Source: Rhodobacteraceae bacterium Alg231-04
GTDB taxonomy: Bacteria > Pseudomonadota > Alphaproteobacteria > Rhodobacterales > Rhodobacteraceae
DNA length: 64,000 nt
Assembly: GCA_900143635.1 (NCBI GenBank)
Contig: FREY01000001.1
Coordinates: 279,324 to 343,323 of the forward strand
Reading direction: 5' to 3'
Below, in pieces: positions 1 through 7,708 of the stretch. The position numbers and the translations under genes are program-made. Each line of letters opens with the position of its first letter. The first letter of the stretch is position 1. The notes below the pieces were generated by a model. It was not told the origin of the DNA and ran no database searches. It worked only from the letters and a program-made list of their open reading frames with translations.

Positions 1-320
1 ACGTCGCCGGTGCGCGTTCCAATGATCTGCCCGACCATGTGGCAGAGGACGTCAAACAGGACCGCTGGGAACGCTTCATGGAGAAGGCGCAGGCCATTTC
101 CGAGGCCAAGCTGGCGGCCAAGGTCGGCCAGACCCTGCAAGTGATCGTGGATGACATCGACGAGGACGGCATCGCCACCTGCCGCACCAAGGCAGACGCG
201 CCCGAGATTGACGGCAACCTGTTCATTGATGAGGGAACAGAAGCGCTGAACGCAGGCGATCTGGTGACGGTCGAGGTTGACGAGGCTGGCGAGTATGACC
301 TGTGGGGGCGTTTGGCTTAA
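1..320 (+). CDS. rimO: Ribosomal protein S12 methylthiotransferase RimO, C-terminal part (5' end outside window)
   Basis: The reading frame is open from base 3 and gives about 105 residues before a TAA at 318-320, so only the 3' end is present. RimO is a radical-SAM [4Fe-4S] enzyme that adds a methylthio group to an aspartate of ribosomal protein S12. The visible part is the tail after the radical-SAM barrel ('[14 protein letters not shown]') followed by a C-terminal TRAM domain ('[15 protein letters not shown]' to 'YDLWGRLA'), which binds the substrate. The acidic TRAM with 'GNLFIDEG' fits RimO better than its relative MiaB. The GTG at 39 is internal, because homologous-looking sequence continues upstream of it. 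The cluster-binding cysteines lie outside the window. Confidence 0.82.
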   Translation, partial: VAGARSNDLPDHVAEDVKQDRWERFMEKAQAISEAKLAAKVGQTLQVIVDDIDEDGIATCRTKADAPEIDGNLFIDEGTEALNAGDLVTVEVDEAGEYDLWGRLA

Positions 321-390
321 GGCCCGAAAGTTCTTTCGTCACTGACAGAACCGTTTACCATGGGGGATCCAGCCAGGGAGACCCCAAGCC

Positions 391-633
391 ATGTCCGACA
401 CGCCTGTTATCGCGCAAAAAGAACCCTATGCCGTTGAGGTCACCGAAGGCAAAACCTACTTCTGGTGCGCCTGCGGCAAATCTTCAAAACAACCCTTTTG
501 TGACGGCTCGCATAAGGGGTCAGACTTTGAACCGGTGAAATTCACTGCCGAAAAGACCGGAAAAGTCTTCTTCTGCGGATGCAAACACTCGGCCAAGGCA
601 CCGCGCTGTGATGGCAGCCACAGCAAACTATGA
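391..633 (+). CDS. CDGSH iron-sulfur domain protein with two CDGSH motifs
   Basis: This is an 80-residue protein made almost entirely of two CDGSH zinc-finger-like motifs: C26-x-C28...C37-D-G-S-H41 and C62-x-C64...C73-D-G-S-H77. In the family (mitoNEET-like) three Cys and one His bind a redox-active, acid-labile [2Fe-2S] cluster. Having both motifs in one chain, rather than a dimer of single-motif chains, matches the small bacterial type and suggests two clusters per monomer. No signal peptide or membrane anchor is seen, so it should be cytosolic. The ATG follows a GGGAGA ribosome-binding site. The partner and the exact role (electron transfer or cluster transfer) cannot be read from sequence. 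Confidence 0.9.
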   Translation: MSDTPVIAQKEPYAVEVTEGKTYFWCACGKSSKQPFCDGSHKGSDFEPVKFTAEKTGKVFFCGCKHSAKAPRCDGSHSKL

Positions 634-648
634 ACTCAGTCTGACAGA

Positions 649-924
649 TCAGGGCTTCAGACGTGTCAGAACCTCGCCATTGACGCATCCGGGTGGTGGC
701 GCTTGAGCAATCTGCTGCTGGCACCCCAGCCAGGCCATGCAGCCCTGATTGTTCGGACAGGCGCGGCAGGCAGTTACCATTGCGGCGTAATCCGTGTCGC
801 GCAGACGCCCGTCGGCCATAGCTGCGCTAAGGTCAATGTTCATGCTTTTGGAGACACCGCGCAGTTGCCAGAAGTGGTGGCTGATATCACCTAACGCACT
901 GACGCCTGGGAAGGGGCGGTTCAT
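649..924 (-). CDS. DUF6455 family protein, third gene of a tandem trio
   Basis: This 91-residue protein of unknown function has an N-terminal helical stretch and a cysteine-rich C-terminal half (C53-x2-C56-x5-C62, C68, C80). The C-x2-C-x5-C-x(about 17)-C pattern is shared with the two genes upstream, which points to tandem duplication. Its ATG overlaps the stop of the preceding gene (ATGA at 921-924), and AAGGAGAAGG lies just ahead, so the two are translationally coupled. The four shared Cys could bind a metal or iron-sulfur cluster, but that is inference. It is the most diverged copy, with a longer N-terminus and an extra Cys. Confidence 0.85.
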   Translation of the reverse strand: MNRPFPGVSALGDISHHFWQLRGVSKSMNIDLSAAMADGRLRDTDYAAMVTACRACPNNQGCMAWLGCQQQIAQAPPPGCVNGEVLTRLKP

Positions 925-1199
925 GTGCCTTCTCCTTCTGCCAGGTTTTGCTTCAGCTCATCAAGGACCGCACGATTGCTGCAATAGGCCGGTGTCTCGG
1001 CGGCAGTTTCCCGCGTGGCCAGCCACTTTTGACACTTGCCCGGCTCTGCACAGCCGCGGCATTGCTGCACCATATTGGCCCAGTTTTCGCTGCTGATTTG
1101 CCCGTCCTCATAGGCGCGAACAAGGTCCGCACCCACTGTCTGGCTCATCTCTTCCAACAGCCGCAGATGCAGCCTCTCATCTCCCAGCGGGCGCAACAT
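921..1199 (-). CDS. DUF6455 family protein, second gene of a tandem trio
   Basis: This is a 92-residue small cytosolic protein. Its N-terminal half contains 'GADLVRAYEDGQIS', matching 'GVDLEESVMSGKME' in the first trio gene. The C-terminal half carries C47-x2-C50-x5-C56 and C73 inside 'CRGCAEPGKCQKWL' and 'TPAYCSNR'. The ATG has a clear AAGGAG site. The gene lies 34 bp downstream of the first trio gene and overlaps the third by four bases, so all three are very likely one transcript. The function is unknown; a metal- or redox-binding role is only suggested by the conserved cysteines. Confidence 0.87.
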   Translation of the reverse strand: MLRPLGDERLHLRLLEEMSQTVGADLVRAYEDGQISSENWANMVQQCRGCAEPGKCQKWLATRETAAETPAYCSNRAVLDELKQNLAEGEGT

Positions 1200-1233
1200 C
1201 GGTTCTCCTTCTGTATTCCTCTTCTGCGCGTCG

Positions 1234-1494
1234 TCAGGCCTGTTTGGGCTGCAGTTGCGCCATCAGATGGCGGTTCTGACAATAATCGGGGGCCTCGGAC
1301 AGGGCCTCTCCCTGGGCCAGCAGACTGGTGCAGTGATCCGGGTGATTGCATCCGGTGCAGCGCAGCACCGCATCCGCAATGCCGTCAAATTCCATCTTGC
1401 CGGACATCACCGATTCTTCGAGATCCACGCCCAGTTTATTGGCCATGTTGTCCAGCAGATCAGCATGTCTGCGCAGAATAGATAGATGTTCCAT
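1234..1494 (-). CDS. DUF6455 family protein, first gene of a tandem trio
   Basis: This 86-residue protein is the promoter-proximal member of the trio. It has a short amphipathic N-terminal helix region, then C46-x2-C49-x5-C55 and C72 ('CTGCNHPDHC' and 'APDYCQNR'). The ATG has GAGG eight bases upstream. An inverted repeat TTGAC-N4-GTCAA is centred about 65 bp before the ATG, with a weak -10-like TTTAAC at the spacing expected of a class II FNR-activated promoter. The context therefore suggests oxygen- or redox-dependent expression. The biochemical role is unknown. Confidence 0.87.
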   Translation of the reverse strand: MEHLSILRRHADLLDNMANKLGVDLEESVMSGKMEFDGIADAVLRCTGCNHPDHCTSLLAQGEALSEAPDYCQNRHLMAQLQPKQA

Positions 1495-1552
1495 ATCTCA
1501 ACCTCGCACGTTTCAATGCCGTCAGGTTAAAGTGGTATTTGCCGTAAATGCT

Positions 1553-1566
1553 TTGACACAGGTCAA
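1553..1566 (-). promoter_or_regulatory. FNR/FnrL-type palindrome upstream of the DUF6455 trio
   Basis: The sequence TTGACACAGGTCAA is an inverted repeat TTGAC-N4-GTCAA, one form of the CRP/FNR-family consensus TTGAY-N4-RTCAA. If the box is centred at -41.5, the -10 hexamer on the minus strand falls near 1531-1525, where TTTAAC(C) is found. That is compatible with direct activation of the trio. Which family member would bind (FnrL, Dnr or another) cannot be told from sequence. Confidence 0.5.
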
Positions 1567-1582
1567 CCCCGTGACGTCGCTC

Positions 1583-1975
1583 TCAGTGGTCGATCCCCTG
1601 ATCAGCGAAATAATGCCGGACCGCATCCTGCACCCGGCGGAACCGGTCGCCGCCGAGCTTTTTGCCGCCATACCAGCGGGTGACAATGATCACATGGTCC
1701 TGCATCCCGGCGCGTTCCATCATCCGCAGGATCACAATCCCGGCGCCGCTTTCACCGTCATCTGCTTTGAGCGCGCCGTTGGGCAGCATCGCAGCCCAGG
1801 TGTTATGGGTCGCCTTGGCGTAAGCCCGGTCACGCTTCAACTCAGTCAAGACCGCGTCAACATCGGCCCGCGAGGACACGGCCGCGCCGGTCACCGCATA
1901 TTTTGATCCACGGTCGGTCAACACCACCCCAAGCATACGCAGGCTGGTGTCAGAAGCGGAAGATCCCTGCCCCAT
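1583..1975 (-). CDS. IMPACT/YigZ family protein (UPF0029 domain)
   Basis: At 130 residues this is just the N-terminal UPF0029/IMPACT domain, without the second domain found in longer YigZ proteins. Family signatures are present: 'AKATHNTWAA', 'DDGESGAG' and 'TRWYGGKKLGGDRFR'. The fold resembles ribosomal protein S5 domain 2, and eukaryotic IMPACT acts in translational stress control, but the bacterial role is not settled. The ATG starts 2 bp after the stop of the M48 protease gene, so the two are probably one operon. A weak ribosome-binding site fits coupled translation. Confidence 0.85.
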   Translation of the reverse strand: MGQGSSASDTSLRMLGVVLTDRGSKYAVTGAAVSSRADVDAVLTELKRDRAYAKATHNTWAAMLPNGALKADDGESGAGIVILRMMERAGMQDHVIIVTRWYGGKKLGGDRFRRVQDAVRHYFADQGIDH

Positions 1976-1977
1976 AA

Positions 1978-2685
1978 TCAGTTGAGACCGTATTTCCGAA
2001 TCGTGTCATTCACCACTTTGACCCTGTCATAATTGGCCGGGTGAGTGCCCAAAAACCGGTCACCGGGGTCAGGAAGGCGGGCAAAGAACTTCACCCCTTC
2101 GCTGGGGCGGTAGCCTGATTTATGGGTGATGATCGCACCCAGCTGATCCGCTTCAAGTTCGAAATCTTTGGAATAGCTTCGGGCTCCAACCATTGCGCCA
2201 AGATCCTGCGCATTGGCAATGTCACTGGCAGAGGCGCCGGCAATGGTCGCCAGACCGGCAAAAATCACCGCGCCAGACAGGGCGTTTTCCTGCTGCCGGG
2301 CCAAATGACCACGGATATGGTGGGCGGCCTCATGGCTCATCACAAAGGCCAGTTCATCCCGGTTGGTGATGTCTCCCAGCATGGATTGCGTGAAGGTAAT
2401 GATCGGGCGCCCCTTGCTGTCGAGGCTCTGATAGGCATTGGGTGCGGCGCGGCTGTCCGGATCAATCTGAATTTTGAAATCGCAATTCAGCCCCTGGGTG
2501 CGAGACCGGCATTCGCGTTCTGCAACGGGCTCCACCGCACTTGTCACAGCGCGAAAAGCCGCGCTGGCCTCGGCCGGGGTGAACCCTTTGCCGGATGTGG
2601 CGACCACCGCTGGCGCGGGCCCGCTGTCGACAGATACATCACAGGCAGCAACGGACAAGGCAATCAGTAACACTAAGCGACGCAT
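1978..2685 (-). CDS. M48 family metallopeptidase, predicted lipoprotein
   Basis: This is a 235-residue zinc protease. The N-terminus is a lipoprotein signal with lipobox V-A-A-C15, so it should be anchored to a membrane facing the periplasm. The zinc motif H118-E-A-A-H122 sits in 'FVMSHEAAHHIRGH', and the third ligand region is 'FELEADQLG' near residue 178. The length and single domain fit the Oma1/BepA-like M48C group without a TPR extension. Such proteases work in envelope quality control. The ATG follows GGGAGGATCC. The IMPACT protein gene starts immediately after it. Confidence 0.9.
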   Translation of the reverse strand: MRRLVLLIALSVAACDVSVDSGPAPAVVATSGKGFTPAEASAAFRAVTSAVEPVAERECRSRTQGLNCDFKIQIDPDSRAAPNAYQSLDSKGRPIITFTQSMLGDITNRDELAFVMSHEAAHHIRGHLARQQENALSGAVIFAGLATIAGASASDIANAQDLGAMVGARSYSKDFELEADQLGAIITHKSGYRPSEGVKFFARLPDPGDRFLGTHPANYDRVKVVNDTIRKYGLN

Positions 2686-2819
2686 GGATCCTCCCTCGCA
2701 GGCTTGGTGCTACAATAGAGCGCTTTACGATGCAGGTTCAATCACTTGTCCCCCTGAGGAAACTCCCAACCTGAAAATCTCCGCTTGCCGAGCGGTGCCC
2801 GGCGGTGCAGGCTGGGACC

Positions 2820-3059
2820 ATGTTTACCATAGAGCATGAATTTGACTCCACGGTGATCACCCTTGTGGACGAGGGTGACGCCCCTCTGAAGGAAGATGTG
2901 GTCATCAACGCTTTTTCGGAATGCATAACGGTCGAACAATATGACCCGCGCACCGACAGCACCCATATAGTGACCCTTTCGATGGAACAGCTGCAGGATA
3001 TATCCGTGGCTCTGGACCTGCCGGAAGGCGTCTATCAACTGCGCCCCGACGACGGCTGA
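2820..3059 (+). CDS. Conserved hypothetical protein, 79 residues
   Basis: A small acidic protein starting 'MFTIEHEFDSTVITLVDEG' and ending 'LPEGVYQLRPDDG'. The pattern of short alternating hydrophobic residues suggests a beta-rich single domain. I recognise no named family. The ATG at 2820 is preferred over an in-frame GTG at 2805 because a GGGA site precedes it and the protein reads naturally from there. There is no signal peptide or cysteine. It lies between divergently and convergently oriented neighbours, so it is probably transcribed alone. Confidence 0.65.
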   Translation: MFTIEHEFDSTVITLVDEGDAPLKEDVVINAFSECITVEQYDPRTDSTHIVTLSMEQLQDISVALDLPEGVYQLRPDDG

Positions 3060-3075
3060 TCATACCGTCGATGGA

Positions 3076-3348
3076 TCATGAGACGCGAAAGACCTTGTCC
3101 CGCGCGGTCTGACCACGGACAAGCGCAAGCCGGGAGGCCGGGATGTTTAGGGCCGTGGCCAAAAGCGCCTGCACCGCCTTGTTGGCCTTGCCGCCTTCGG
3201 GCACCACGGTGACATAGGCACGCAGCCCCGCGCCGCTGTCTTCCAGCGCGTTGCGCGAGGCTTTTGGTGTTACCCGCACCGCAATCTCGGCTCCGGGCTG
3301 CGCCAAAGCACAAAGGTCTGGAAGCTGCTTTTTCTTTGGCTTTCCCAT
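3076..3348 (-). CDS. DUF167 domain-containing protein (YggU family)
   Basis: At 90 residues this is a complete DUF167 (UPF0235) domain. Recognisable parts are 'IAVRVTPKASRNAL' near the N-terminus, 'VPEGGKANKAVQALLA' in the middle and 'VRGQTARDKVFRV' at the end. The ATG at 3348 gives the usual length; the frame stays open far upstream but that part is antisense to the deacetylase gene and is not credible. The structural family is known, but its function is not. It is convergent with the gene ending at 3059. Confidence 0.85.
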   Translation of the reverse strand: MGKPKKKQLPDLCALAQPGAEIAVRVTPKASRNALEDSGAGLRAYVTVVPEGGKANKAVQALLATALNIPASRLALVRGQTARDKVFRVS

Positions 3349-3444
3349 ATCCCGACTCTTGCCGTGAAATGCACCTGTTTTCCATAGACTTTCATGCCTC
3401 CGGCGGGGATATTTCCGGCCAAATGAACAGGGGAGGCACGCCTC

Positions 3445-4557
3445 ATGGCAACCGGATTTTTCTGGGATGAAAGATGTTTCTGGCATTCTGGCGGCAATTA
3501 CGCGCTGACAGTGCCAGTGGGTGGGCTGGTGCAGCCGCTTGCAGCCGGTGGATTGCCGGAGAGCCCGGAAACCAAGCGCCGCTTGAAGAACCTTATGGAT
3601 GTCTCTGGCCTGTTCCAAGAGCTGGACATGCGAAGCGCCCCTGCCGCGACCGATACGGATTTGGCCCGCGTCCATCCCCGCAGCTATCTGGAGGAATTCC
3701 AGCGCCTGTCTGATGCGGGCGGCGGCGAGTTGGGCTTGCGCACCCCTTTTGGGCAGGGCGGCTATGAAATCGCCGCACTTTCCGCCGGGCTGGCAAAAGA
3801 GGCGGTGCGCGCCGTCGCTGCAGGGGAGATGGCAAATGCCTATGCCCTGTCGCGCCCGCCGGGGCATCATTGCCTGCCGGATTTTCCCAATGGGTTCTGC
3901 CTCCTGGCCAATATTGCCATCGCTATTGAGGCCGCCAAGGCGGCACAGGGGCTCGGCCGTGTTGCCGTTGTCGACTGGGATGTTCATCACGGCAATGGCA
4001 CCGAGGCCGTGTTTTATGACCGCGACGATGTGCTGACAATCTCGGTTCATCAGGAATGGAATTATCCGCTGGACACCGGCGCCTTTGACGATCGCGGGCG
4101 GGGTGCCGGCGAGGGTTACAACATCAATATTCCGCTCCCCCCCGGCGCGGGCCATGCGGCCTATCTGCAGGTCATGCGGCAGATCATCCTCCCGGCGCTG
4201 GCCGCCTATCAGCCGGATATGATCGTCGTGGCCTCTGGTTATGATGCCTCGGCGATGGATCCGCTGGGCCGCATGTTGGCCACGGCCGAAACCTTTGGCA
4301 CCCTGACAGCCGAGCTGCGCGCTGCCGCACAAGAGCTCTGCGCCGGTCGGCTGGTTTTGGTTCATGAGGGCGGTTATTCCGAAATGCATGTCCCCTTCTG
4401 TGGCCATGCGGCGCTGGAGGCCCTGTCAGGATCCGCCATCCGCGCTGGAGATCCATTGGCAGACACCCTGCGCCAGCGCCAGCCCACGGCCCGCTATGGC
4501 GCCTTCCTGCAATCGCTCATCTCTGAGATGGCGGCGGGGCTCGGACTGGCTGACTGA
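3445..4557 (+). CDS. Class II histone deacetylase-like amidohydrolase
   Basis: This 370-residue enzyme belongs to the arginase/deacetylase fold, class II HDAC-like branch. Visible active-site parts are 'RPPGHH' (137-142, catalytic His pair), 'DWDVHHGNGTE' with zinc ligands D179 and H181, 'SGYDASAMDPLG' with the third ligand D267, and 'HEGGYSE' near 345 carrying the catalytic-Tyr region. Bacterial relatives hydrolyse acetylated polyamines, aminoketones or other small amides; the true substrate is not evident. The ATG has a strong GGGGAGG site. The nitroreductase gene follows after 78 bp and may be co-transcribed. Confidence 0.9.
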   Translation: MATGFFWDERCFWHSGGNYALTVPVGGLVQPLAAGGLPESPETKRRLKNLMDVSGLFQELDMRSAPAATDTDLARVHPRSYLEEFQRLSDAGGGELGLRTPFGQGGYEIAALSAGLAKEAVRAVAAGEMANAYALSRPPGHHCLPDFPNGFCLLANIAIAIEAAKAAQGLGRVAVVDWDVHHGNGTEAVFYDRDDVLTISVHQEWNYPLDTGAFDDRGRGAGEGYNINIPLPPGAGHAAYLQVMRQIILPALAAYQPDMIVVASGYDASAMDPLGRMLATAETFGTLTAELRAAAQELCAGRLVLVHEGGYSEMHVPFCGHAALEALSGSAIRAGDPLADTLRQRQPTARYGAFLQSLISEMAAGLGLAD

Positions 4558-4635
4558 CCGGCGACCACATTAGGGGGCTTGAATTTGGCTCTGGCCTGTC
4601 CGACATAGACACCAACATGTAAAAAGGCTTCACAT

Positions 4636-5214
4636 ATGCCCGAACGAAATTCCGCCGCCCTTGATTTTCTGCTCACGCGGCGCTCGCGCCCGGCAAAGAC
4701 GCTGATCGCGCCCGGTCCGTCAAAGGATCAGCTGACCGAGATCCTGACCGCTGCCGCCCGCACGCCGGACCATGGCAAGCTGGAGCCCTGGCGTTTTATC
4801 GTAATCCCGCAGGCGGCAATGGCGCGGCTGGCAGAGCTGACTGATGCGGCTGGTGAACGGCTGGCCAAACCGCAAGAGGACATTATCAAGTGCCGCAGCC
4901 AGTTTGATCAGGGCATCCTCGCCGTGGCCGTGATCGAAGTGCAAAAGGAACATCCCAAAATCCCACCCATCGAGCTCACCTATTCGGCGGGCGCGGTTTG
5001 CCTGTCGCTGCTCAACGCGGCTCTGGCCGCTGGCTGGGGGGCCAACTGGCTGTCCGGCTGGGCCAGCCACGACCCGGAATGGCGCCAGGCGGCCTTTGGC
5101 CTTGCAGCCAACGAAAGCATTGCCGGGATCATTCATATTGCCACCGAAAAAGCCGCGCCGCCGGAACGGCCGCGCCCGGACATCGATGCCATCACCAGTT
5201 GGCTTAACGCATGA
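4636..5214 (+). CDS. Nitroreductase family protein
   Basis: A 192-residue FMN-dependent NAD(P)H oxidoreductase of the single-domain YdjA-like type. The N-terminal 'LLTRRSRPAKTL' supplies the basic FMN-phosphate contacts, 'AARTPDHGKLEPWRF' is the characteristic flavin-binding turn, and 'GWGANWLSG' is the C-terminal flavin loop. It should be a cytosolic dimer. The stop overlaps the start of the EI24 membrane protein gene by four bases (ATGA), so the two are coupled. The physiological substrate cannot be inferred. Confidence 0.88.
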   Translation: MPERNSAALDFLLTRRSRPAKTLIAPGPSKDQLTEILTAAARTPDHGKLEPWRFIVIPQAAMARLAELTDAAGERLAKPQEDIIKCRSQFDQGILAVAVIEVQKEHPKIPPIELTYSAGAVCLSLLNAALAAGWGANWLSGWASHDPEWRQAAFGLAANESIAGIIHIATEKAAPPERPRPDIDAITSWLNA

Positions 5215-5900
5215 TTTTCGATGCATTTTTCAAAGCAATCAGCCAGGCCGGAGACCCGCGGTTTCGCAGAGTTCTTTTCATCGGCATCGCCCTGACGCTG
5301 GCCCTGCTGGTGGCTTTCACCTCAGCATTTGTCTGGCTGACAGGCTGGCTGGTCGGGCCCGAAGTCACCCTGCCGATGATCGGCGAGGTCACCTGGGTCG
5401 GCAGCCTGCTCTCCGCAGGCTCCTTCCTGATCATGATGCTGCTCTCGGTCTTTCTGATGATCCCGGTCGCCTCGGCCTTCACCTCAATGTTTCTGGATGA
5501 AGTCGCGCAGGCCGTAGAGGACAAACACTATCCGCATCTGCCTCGGGTCTCGGGCACACCCTTTTGGGCATCCTTCAAAGACACGGTGAATTTCCTTGGT
5601 GTGCTCATCGGTGCCAATGTTCTGGCCCTGGTGCTCTACCTGATATTCCCGCCAGCAGCGCCATTCATTTTCTGGGGCCTCAACGGCTTTCTGCTCGGGC
5701 GGGAGTATTTCACCCTTGCCGCCATCCGCCGCGTGGGTGAGGCCGAGGCCCGCAAGCTGCGCCGCCGTCACCGGGGTACGATCTGGCTGGCCGGCACGTT
5801 GATGGCCATGCCCCTGTCCTTGCCACTGGTGAACCTGTTCATCCCGATTTTCGGCGCCGCCACCTTCACCCATATCTTTCACGCCCTGCAAAAACGCTGA
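5211..5900 (+). CDS. EI24 domain (CysZ-like) integral membrane protein
   Basis: This 229-residue protein has long hydrophobic segments near 22-48, 65-90, 125-150 and 190-222, with a basic loop 'EARKLRRRHRG' near 180. This layout fits the EI24/CysZ family. E. coli CysZ carries sulfate across the inner membrane, but EI24 members are diverse and a sulfate role here is only a family-based possibility. Translation is coupled to the upstream nitroreductase by an ATGA overlap. It is convergent with the DUF1467 gene, with a GC-rich hairpin cluster between them. Confidence 0.82.
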   Translation: MIFDAFFKAISQAGDPRFRRVLFIGIALTLALLVAFTSAFVWLTGWLVGPEVTLPMIGEVTWVGSLLSAGSFLIMMLLSVFLMIPVASAFTSMFLDEVAQAVEDKHYPHLPRVSGTPFWASFKDTVNFLGVLIGANVLALVLYLIFPPAAPFIFWGLNGFLLGREYFTLAAIRRVGEAEARKLRRRHRGTIWLAGTLMAMPLSLPLVNLFIPIFGAATFTHIFHALQKR

Positions 5901-5920
5901 GCCTGCGCGTCACCTTTGCA

Positions 5921-5991
5921 AAATACTCCGGGGGAGCCGCCGACAGGCGGCGGGGGCAGCGCCCCTGTGCGCCGCGCGCCAGCGCGGCGCA
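5921..5991. repeat. GC-rich intergenic hairpin repeat, copy 1
   Basis: The element starts with AAATACTCCGGGGG (5921-5934) and contains three hairpins: GCCGCC/GGCGGC (5936-5951), GGGGC/GCCCC (5953-5965) and a perfect 10-bp stem TGCGCCGCGC/GCGCGGCGCA (5968-5991). AAATACTCCGGGGG and GTGCGCCGCGC also occur together at 20643-20690. Both sit between the 3' ends of convergent genes, which suggests bidirectional termination or 3'-end protection. Confidence 0.6.
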
Positions 5992-6061
5992 ACTGTGAAA
6001 CCGCATTCCATGCGTTTGAATAGGCGGGAGCACCGCCCGTATATGATAGGAAATGGATGGG

Positions 6062-6337
6062 TTAGTCGCCGTACAGCAGGCTGTGCCAGCCGGCGAGATC
6101 TTCCAGAGTAACGGATTCTGTCAGGATAACAGCCGCCACAATCGCCCAGATCACACCCGCAACGCCGCTGGTGATCCAGGCCTTTTTCTTCAGATTGTGA
6201 TGCACCGGTGCGCCGGCATGGGTGCCGGGCACGACCTCGCCCAGATCACCCTGTGTCTGCAGCCGGATCGGGATCACGATCAGAAATGTCAGAAACCAGA
6301 TCACCGCGTAAAGCACGATACCGGATGTGATGCCCAT
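6062..6337 (-). CDS. DUF1467 family membrane protein
   Basis: A 91-residue protein with two predicted membrane helices: 'GIVLYAVIWFLTFLIVIPI' at the N-terminus and one near 57-73. A short loop between them contains 'KKKAWITSG'. This matches DUF1467, a small alphaproteobacterial family of unknown function. The ATG at 6337 has AAGGAA about nine bases upstream. It lies 58 bp behind the methylmalonyl-CoA epimerase gene on the same strand, an arrangement that suggests one transcript, although no functional link is known. Confidence 0.88.
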   Translation of the reverse strand: MGITSGIVLYAVIWFLTFLIVIPIRLQTQGDLGEVVPGTHAGAPVHHNLKKKAWITSGVAGVIWAIVAAVILTESVTLEDLAGWHSLLYGD

Positions 6338-6395
6338 GGCGCGTTCCTTTGCAAAGCCTGCTGCCGTCAGATCGGGCAGCAGGCCCCAGATAGTC

Positions 6396-6800
6396 TTAAA
6401 CCTGTTCGAGTTCCACCAGGCATCCGTTGAAATCCTTCGGATGCAGGAACAGCACCGGTTTCCCATGGGCGCCAATCTTCGGCTCGCCGGTGCCCAGAAC
6501 ACGCGCACCTTGGTCTTTCAGCTTGTCACGGGCGGCAAGAATATCCTCCACCTCGTAGCAAATGTGGTGAATGCCACCCGCCGGGTTCTTTTCCAGAAAC
6601 CCGTTGATCGGAGAGTTCTCCCCCAAAGGATACAACAGTTCGATTTTGGTATTGGGCAATTCAATGAATATGACAGTCACCCCGTGGTCGGGCTCATCCT
6701 GCGGCGCGCCCACTTTGGCACCCAAAGTGTCGCGGTACTGGGCGGCGGCAGCCTCCAGATCCGGAACCGCAATTGCAACATGGTTCAAACGGCCGATCAT
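6396..6800 (-). CDS. mce: Methylmalonyl-CoA epimerase
   Basis: A 134-residue enzyme of the vicinal-oxygen-chelate superfamily with two paired beta-alpha-beta modules. It interconverts (2S)- and (2R)-methylmalonyl-CoA in propionyl-CoA catabolism and, in this group, the ethylmalonyl-CoA pathway. Metal-ligand regions are visible: 'LNHVAIAV' (H7), 'GIHHICYEV' and the terminal 'CLVELEQV' Glu. The length matches the family. AAGGAG lies eight bases before the ATG. It is followed by DUF1467 and diverges from the response-regulator gene. Confidence 0.92.
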   Translation of the reverse strand: MIGRLNHVAIAVPDLEAAAAQYRDTLGAKVGAPQDEPDHGVTVIFIELPNTKIELLYPLGENSPINGFLEKNPAGGIHHICYEVEDILAARDKLKDQGARVLGTGEPKIGAHGKPVLFLHPKDFNGCLVELEQV

Positions 6801-6987
6801 TCCTCAAACTCCTTTACCGGATATCACTGATTGGGGCGTTTATGCGCTGCCCTTGCTGGTGCAGCAAGTGCGCGAATTGGCGCTGATACCATGGCCCCAT
6901 CGTCGCCCCAAAACAGAGCTAAAATCTGTTAACCGGGAATTAGCCCGCTCTGCTTAGCGTCAATATGCCTGCTGATGGAGAAGGGTC

Positions 6988-7707
6988 ATGGATGATTCGG
7001 AACTTTTCGCAGCCGCGCAACGGCTGCCAACCTCAAATCGCCCCCTGCTGGGGCTGACCATTCTGGTCATTGAGGACAGTCGCTACGCCTGCGAAGCGAT
7101 GCGACTATTATGCTTGCGCAGTGGCGCCCGCATTCGGCGCGCGGACTGTCTGAAATCGGCACGCCGCCATTTGAAAGTCTACCGCCCTTCTGTGGTGATT
7201 GCTGATCTTGGCCTGCCCGACGGATCCGGTGGAGATCTCATCGAAGAACTCGCCGCAGCCTCGCCGCGTGTTGGGGTGATTCTGGGAACATCAGGTGACG
7301 AAAATGGCGAGACCATCGCCATGGCGGCGGGTGCAGATGGATTTCTTGCCAAGCCGATCACCTCGCTGGCATCTTTTCAGCAAAAGATACTTTCGCTGCT
7401 GCCAGCAGAGCGCCAGCCTGCCGGGCCGCGCGAATTGAAAGACGAAGAAATCCATCCTGACGAAATGGCCTATCAGGACGACATGGCGCATGCCGCAGAT
7501 GTGCTCAGTGAGTCGCAGGAGGACAAGGCGCTGGACTATGTGGCGCAGTTCCTTGGTGGCGTGGCGCGCAGCGCTGGCGACGGGGTGCTGGCCGAAGCCG
7601 CAACCGGGCTGGCGACGGCACGGGCGCAGGGGCTGCCATTGGCCGCCGACACTGCCAGAATCGCCGGTCTGGTTCAGGACCGGCTCAAACAAAGACTGGC
7701 GATCTGA
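6988..7707 (+). CDS. Response regulator with N-terminal REC domain and no recognised output domain
   Basis: A 239-residue protein. Residues about 22-135 form a receiver domain with the acidic pair E29-D30, phospho-acceptor D73 in 'VVIADLGLPDGSGG', T101 in 'LGTSGD' and K122 in 'FLAKPI'. The C-terminal about 100 residues are acidic then alanine-rich ('DEEIHPDEMAYQDD...') and match no DNA-binding or enzymatic output domain that I know. It could act by protein contact, like FixJ-less or CheY-type regulators. GGAGAAGG precedes the ATG. No histidine kinase is nearby. Confidence 0.85.
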   Translation: MDDSELFAAAQRLPTSNRPLLGLTILVIEDSRYACEAMRLLCLRSGARIRRADCLKSARRHLKVYRPSVVIADLGLPDGSGGDLIEELAAASPRVGVILGTSGDENGETIAMAAGADGFLAKPITSLASFQQKILSLLPAERQPAGPRELKDEEIHPDEMAYQDDMAHAADVLSESQEDKALDYVAQFLGGVARSAGDGVLAEAATGLATARAQGLPLAADTARIAGLVQDRLKQRLAI

Positions 7708-7708
7708 G

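Noticed and set aside
3349..4407. Long extension upstream of the DUF167 gene
   Set aside because: It is antisense to the deacetylase gene and has no similarity; the DUF167 domain begins naturally at the ATG at 3348.
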